Source of the DNA: Antrodiella citrinella
Taxonomy: Eukaryota; Basidiomycota; Agaricomycetes; Polyporales; Steccherinaceae
NCBI GenBank assembly: GCA_004802725.1
Contig: SGPM01000185.1
Location: 1-52,978, forward strand
DNA length: 52,978 nucleotides
Direction of reading: 5' to 3'
Shown: piece after piece, positions 47,641-52,978 of the stretch
Numbering within the stretch: the first letter of the stretch is position 1
Layout: the number at the start of each line of letters is the position of its first letter
The notes under the pieces: model-generated
The model's database searches: none
Told to the model about the DNA's origin: nothing
Seen by the model: the letters and a program-made list of their open reading frames with translations, nothing else
Program-made: the position numbers and the translations under genes

Positions 47641-50600
47641 ATGGTGCAATCCGAGAGACATCTTCTCTGGCACCCGCGACTCGACGACCGATTTCTGGTC
47701 GGCGGTGGAGGGCAGCTGTCGCTGTACGAATGGCTCCCGGTGTCTTTGGAGATCAAGCCAGTCGCGTCGAAGCATGACCTGCAGATGATGAGGGTACGCA
47801 CAGTCTTCACTCGTACCATCCGCTGACCCCCACACCTCCCCAGTGCTTTGCGTGGTCGCCAGAAGTCGCGTACGATGACCTCGTCGCAGTCGGCTACACC
47901 AACGGGAAGGTCGACCTCACGCGTCTCGAGGCCACCGCCTCTGCCACCAGCCTCGTTCTGAGCAGCGGGCCCTCCGTCTCCCTCCCCGTGCGCAACTCAC
48001 GTGCCTGCCACGCTCTCGCCTTCTGCCCCTCCGACTCCAACTACCTCGCCGTCGGCCTCGACAAAGTGCGCGGAGACTCCAGCTTGGTCATATGGGACAT
48101 CAGCGGCACCATACCCACCCTCTCCGTCAAAGTAGACTCGCCGCAAGTCGCCCCGCTCACCTCCACCCGTCCCCAGCCTCTCATACCCCGGATGGACGCC
48201 GGCGGACGCACAGACCAACGTATACTCCAACAACACGCTGCCGCAGAAGTCGTCTCCACCGTCTCCTGGGCTCCCAAATCCACCAACGTCCTCTTCGCCG
48301 GCATATCCCACCGCTGGCTCCGCATCTTCGACCTCCGCAGCCCCTCGGCCTCTCCCCAGAACATCGCATGCAAGGTTCAGGGCATCGCCACGGATCCGTA
48401 CGACGAGCATCGTGTCGGCTCCTTTGGCGACGGCGTAGCCAACGTCTGGGATATCCGGAACTGGACGCACCCCGTGTTGACGTTCACCGAGAAGGACGCG
48501 ACGGCAGACGGCGCGAGCGTGCGCGCAGGGGACGTGTTCACCACGATGGAGTTTTCGTCGACGAGGAGAGGGATGTTGGCTACACTAGGCAGGGATGCGA
48601 ACCATGTGCGGTTTTGGGATTTGCAGCAGGTGCATGCCGCGAGTCGGGTGCAGGATGGTAGGGTGTCGAGGGATTCTTCTCAGTCGAGTCGAGCGACGAA
48701 GTTGTCTTGGGCGAATCCGACGAATATGCTGTCATGGTCGAATGCTGGTACTACACATATCACCCCACCTCCGACGCCTGGAGAGGGGCAGAAAGTGCCT
48801 TATAGCTTGGTACTGTCTGACACCCGAAAAAGTGAGTGTTTTGTGCACACATCTATATATGCATGCTCAATGCTCCTTACAGCAAAGAACTTCAGCAAAC
48901 CACTTGCGTCTTTCGCTCTGGTACCAACCACCGACCCCTACCTACTAACATCCAACGTCATGGTAGTCAACAAAGAAGGCGACCTCGAACTATACGCCGT
49001 ACACGACACCCCAACCCACACACCCTGGAGCCCCCGCGGCGACCTCACCCTCGGCGTCGGACGGTCCTATCGCATCATCCACGGCTTCCACACACGCGAC
49101 AAGCCCCCAGAACCTTGGGACATCCCGTCCTCCGCACCCCCCTCAGCAGCACACTCCGTCGAGAGGTCCAGCGGTCGAGACCACAGCGCGGGGAACAACT
49201 CGCCTACGCTGTTCGGACGCGGAGACGAAGACGGGTTTCCTGCGCTCTCCGTGCCCAGACTGAAAACCGGACTGGCGGCGACGAGGCCGGGGATTGGGAA
49301 GGCGTATACGCCTGCTGCATTGAAGGGTCTGCATTTTGAACATGTCGCGCCGCCCAAGCAGGTGAATGGGCAGGATCATGGGAGTGTCTCAGGCTTGAGG
49401 TCGAAGCATTCGCATATCAAACGTGGACGGGACGCGTCGACGAAGAGAGTTGAACCGACGGATACGATGCAACATAATGTGGAGGGTGATATTTCTATGG
49501 TCATGCGGCAGAGGGTCATAGATGGATATGGTCTCATCAACGTAAGTAGAACAGCTTCATACGTTAGATGGACACTGATCGGAATGACAGCCATTGCACA
49601 ATGCTCTCGTGACGGCTTACCAATCAGACAGCACAGTCTTACCTGGACTATGGCACTGGATCTCTCGTACGAGTCCTATCCTCATTTTTCACCAACATGA
49701 ACTCATTCGTATGCGATCTTGTAGATGCTCAACGCCTCCTCTCAGTCCCACCCTCCGAAGTCGAAGGCTACAGCTTCAACTACCGCGGGATCCTCTCCAT
49801 CTGGGACGGCTTCCGCCCCTCCCACTTCCTCTACTCCGTGCACCCAACCCCACGTCTCCCACACCGCTCCCTCCTCCTCGAGACCCAGCCTCCACAACCT
49901 CAAGCCCTCTCGTCCCTCGCTCTCCAAGAATCCCACGCCCACCGCACGCGCTCAGGCTCAGGCTCGCGCCACACGGGCGGGAGGAGACACAGTAAAGGCC
50001 CGTCAGAAAGTGTACCGGAGGACTATGTGAACGCCATCGGGACGTTGCTGGGGAGGAAGGAGCATGGGAAGGGGGCGTGGAAGCCTGCTGTGGCGACGGC
50101 GAAGTTGGCGCAGAGGCAGCTCGCGCTGTACCTTTGTGGGTGGAGTCTGGCGGAAGAGGATTTGGCGAGTGCGGTGAAGAGGTGGGAAAAGGAGCATAAA
50201 CACTCTCAAGCGGCGTGTTGGTTGGTGTTTACGAAGCAGTACAAAGCAGCTATTGAGTTGCTGATGCGTAGCAAAGGTCAATATCGACTGCGTATGGTCA
50301 ATTGTGTTATACCGAGCCGCTGACTTGGTTTTCAGACGAAGCTCACCATATGATGTCCGGAATGCTCGCCGCACTCCTCCCTTCCTCCGGCTCCTCCATC
50401 CGGAACAACGACCTCCGCGAACACTGCGAACGCCTCATCGTCCGGCTCCAAGACCCCCACCTCCGCGCCATGCTCACACACCTCACAGTGAACGACTGGT
50501 CCGAAGTCCTCTCCGAAGAATCCCTCGCCCTCCGCGAACGCCTCGCCATCGCCCTCCAATTCCTCTCCGACAAGGAAGTCTCGTCCTACCTCCGCCGCAT

Positions 50601-51368
50601 CGTCGACAGCTGCACCCATTCCGGTGACATCGAGGGGCTGATGGTCACAGGTCTGACCGCACAGGGGATGGATATTTTACAGATGTACGTCGATGTCACC
50701 GGGGACGTCCAGACCGCCGCCATCGTCGGGAACCTGAACCCCGCGCGCGCCCGCGACGCGCGCGTAGAGCGGTGGCTCGACACCTATCGCCACCTCATGG
50801 ACGCATGGAAGCTGTTTCATTACCGGTGTCAATTGGATATCGACCGAGGGAGGATACTCGCAGAAGCGATCCAGCTGGATGAGATCGCACCGTTTGAGTG
50901 GGCGCCGCAGCAGATCATCCTGCGGTGTAATTATTGCAACAAACCGTTTGACCCGCCGTGGCCGTTGGGTGCAAGGGTCAGCTGCATTCACTGGTGATCT
51001 TTCGTACTTACTCACGCGTCACCCTTCAGTCCACCGCGTGCTTCCACTGTGGTCGTCCTCTCCCCAAATGCTCGATATGCCTCATGACGCTGAACATCGT
51101 GCAAGACTCTGCGCGGAACGCAGAGCTGGCGAACGTCAGTTCCAAAGGTGCGTGTCTCGTCCTTTACGCAAGGGGCGGTTCACGCTGATGAGTTGTCTTG
51201 GTAATGCATGTAGACACCATCGACGAAGCGCTCGTGTTCTGTCAGTCGTGTCGGCATGGCGGGCATGCGTCACATATACTGGAATGGTTCCGCGGTGAAG
51301 ACGGGAACTCGTCGCATGGCACTTGTCCGGTGGCGAGTTGTCAGTGTCGATGTGCTGAAGGGTTTTAG
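47641..51368 (+). CDS. SEA4: SEA4/Mio, WD40 subunit of SEACAT (GATOR2)
   Basis: A scaffold subunit of the SEA/GATOR2 complex at the vacuole that signals amino acid supply to TORC1. Eight exons (47641-47793, 47844-48831, 48883-49541, 49591-49666, 49725-50276, 50336-50976, 51030-51147, 51214-51368) join in frame to 1,113 residues. The start at 47641 has a near-perfect context (GCCACCATGG). The N-terminal beta-propeller has repeats such as DDLVAVGYTNGKVDL, NYLAVGLDK..SSLVIWD, VLFAGISHRWLRIFDLR and HRVGSFGDGVANVWDI. A helical alpha-solenoid follows (about residues 600-950). The C-terminal zinc domain has CNYCNKPF, CFHCGRPLPKCSICLM, FCQSCRHGGHASHILEWF and CPVASCQCRC, the Mio-type CTD-RING. A Pro/Ser-rich, low-complexity linker lies near residues 650-720. 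Confidence 0.95.
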
Positions 51369-52467
51369 TTGGTTTCGTTGGCAAGCTAATTTATACTCTG
51401 GCAGGAACCGCTGCACTGTAGCCTTTCAAACACATGGTACATTCAGTATTTGACGAGCTGTTAATGTCGTCAACGGAAATCAAGCCTGATGGTTTCCGTA
51501 CCGACAAAAGGATTAGAATGATACAGGGAGAGGTGTCGTTCGACAATCACGACGTACAACTGCGATGGTGGGGTCGGTGCCATGCACAAAAGGCACAGCG
51601 GAGCCCGCCTACCCATCATCGCTGTGTTGGCAAAGTTAATACCCCGAAGGTAGATATGACCCCACTGCTGTGGTCTCTTACCTTAGCCGTATCCCGTTCG
51701 CGCGCTGCCAAGCGTGCGTACGTCTCTGGCGGATCATCCGGAGGACTCTCTTTGATTGCCTTCATGTTTGCGAGTAATTCGGTTGCTATAAACCGCGTTA
51801 GCTTGAGGAAACGAAACCGACCAACACATTTGATAATATTCAACACTGACTTGGGGCTGATAGATCGCAGGCGAGTACGACTCTGACGAGATGCATGGTC
51901 GCGTGCGATGCTTCGTCGGCAGCACTGGCCGGAGCGCCAGGTACTGTAAAGCAGCGAAAGGTAAAGCAAGTGGGTGTCGGCGTAGGAGGGGATCGAATAC
52001 TGACTCTCGGTAACAGCATACAACCGCTTGGAGTACATCAGGAAAAACCTACTTTCGTGAATCACCTAAGATTACAGATGAACGTCGTGACATCCCTGTA
52101 AGACTGAGTGATGGTCGTGGCTCTTAGTGGCTTCACTAATTACTCATGAGAGTACGCTAATTCCTTGTAAGAGTCGTAACCAAATTCTCACACTCATGGT
52201 CCACAAATAAATCACTGGAAATCACACTGTTTTCATATTGTGTTACAGCATGAATGATATTGTGTTCTATGTACGGATGTGAAACCTCATTGCTACAAGA
52301 TAGATGTATATACAGTGCAGGCAAACTTACCCACATGCCCCAGCCCGTCTACTACCGACCTCATGAGCTGGAGTCAACGCGAACAATTGACTGGTGCAAT
52401 CCACGGGCTGTGCTGAGGCTACTGACAGAAGGGGATAACGGAGCACCTGTGTCCGAGAGGCATTGAC
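51369..52467. other. Intergenic 1.1 kb, no gene supported
   Basis: Short frames on both strands without conserved motifs or convincing splice chains. Confidence 0.45.
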
Positions 52468-52559
52468 GGACGCGACTTCGAGTAATTCGTAGCGTGTGCA
52501 AGACTGGGCGCGCGGACGCAACTTCGAGTGCATCGTAGCAGGTGCAAGACCGAGTGCGG
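52468..52559. repeat. Two tandem 46-base units
   Basis: Units 52468-52513 and 52514-52559 align end to end (both begin GGACGC then ACTTCGAGT, and both contain GTGCAAGAC), with about eight differences. Further degenerate matches to parts of the unit appear to follow to about 52.75 kb. No coding role was seen. Confidence 0.75.
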
Positions 52560-52978
52560 GTACGAAACTGTGGACGTGAGTGTGGGACGCCGCCGGAACT
52601 ATGACTGTGGGCGTAGATGGAAGACCGAGGACGCGAGTCGGAGACTGACGATGCAACAGCGAGGGCGCAGGCGACGGGCAAACAGATGTGTGTGGGGGAC
52701 TGCGACGACCGCGAGTGAGTGTGAAACTGGGTTTGTGCGTGTGAGACCTGAGGATGTAATAGTAAGGGCGAGGCGATATGGGAATGGGTGCGCTGATGCA
52801 CCGGACGGGCTCCTAAGCGCGGGAGAACACACCCAACAATGGGAGAACTCCTGGCAGAGGGGTACCACGTAAGGGCGTTTGGGGAGGAGTCGTAGAGGTA
52901 GGCCGAGGTACTCGAACGTAGAAAGGAATGTAAGGGAGAGGCCCGAAATAGGTCCGAGAGTGTCCGATGAGGGTCCGA
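52560..52978. other. Purine-rich, repeat-like end of window
   Basis: G/A-rich sequence with degenerate repeats and no supported gene, continuing past the window edge. Confidence 0.4.

Noticed and set aside
52468..52978. Subtelomere or telomere repeat at the right end
   Set aside because: No TTAGGG-type repeats are present and the 46-base unit occurs only about twice.
1..52978. CRISPR arrays, operons or other prokaryotic features
   Set aside because: No regularly spaced repeats were seen, and spliceosomal introns throughout show eukaryotic nuclear DNA.

Overview
The window is nuclear DNA of a filamentous basidiomycete, most likely an Agaricomycete. The genes are split by many short GT-AG introns (about 50-75 bases). 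Coding density is moderate with no operon structure. The recognisable proteins are fungal housekeeping genes: DASH subunit Dad4, Aim19, a fungal carnitine acetyltransferase, farnesyl diphosphate synthase, CNOT9/Rcd1 and SEA4/Mio. Three intron-containing tRNA-Asn genes are present. Many exon junctions were worked out by eye by joining reading frames at GT..AG sites. For ten genes the joined exons total a multiple of three, which supports those models.

Left part (1-16.8 kb): a Ure2p-like glutathione S-transferase behind a clear TATA box. Next come three copies of an AIM9-type, phosphotransferase-fold gene. Two on the minus strand (about 2.7-4.4 kb and 7.0-9.0 kb) are broken by frameshifts. One on the plus strand (9823-11722) is intact and gains a newly placed first exon that encodes a mitochondrial-type presequence. 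An LRR/F-box-like hypothetical gene lies between the two broken copies, in a stretch with scattered N bases. An intronless multi-pass membrane protein (12.1-13.4 kb, minus), two tRNA-Asn genes and an Aim19-like gene follow.

Middle (16.8-36 kb): a dual-specificity phosphatase, a gene-poor 2.4 kb stretch, a third tRNA-Asn, and a beta-carbonic anhydrase with a signal peptide. A full-length but decayed ABCB-type ABC transporter pseudogene fills 23.5-28.5 kb. A 743-residue hypothetical protein with an internal repeat (minus) and farnesyl diphosphate synthase follow. Just past the synthase, after a 45-base assembly gap, is a roughly 0.94 kb segment bounded by inverted repeats, each next to its own hairpin. 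This looks like a non-autonomous mobile element of a type I do not recognise.

Right part (36-53 kb): a dense, conserved block. It holds a 1,425-residue NO VEIN/sacsin-like ATPase with a 15-base microexon, a carnitine acetyltransferase divergently paired with DAD4, and CNOT9 divergently paired with the GATOR2/SEACAT subunit SEA4/Mio. The last 1.6 kb has no gene I can support and carries a 46-base tandem duplication.

The genes do not form an obvious metabolic cluster. The most interesting items are the AIM9-like family (catalytic Asp changed to Asn in the intact copy), the hairpin-bounded element at 35 kb, the microexon that encodes an ATP-binding glycine motif, and the ABC transporter with stop codons at conserved NBD positions.
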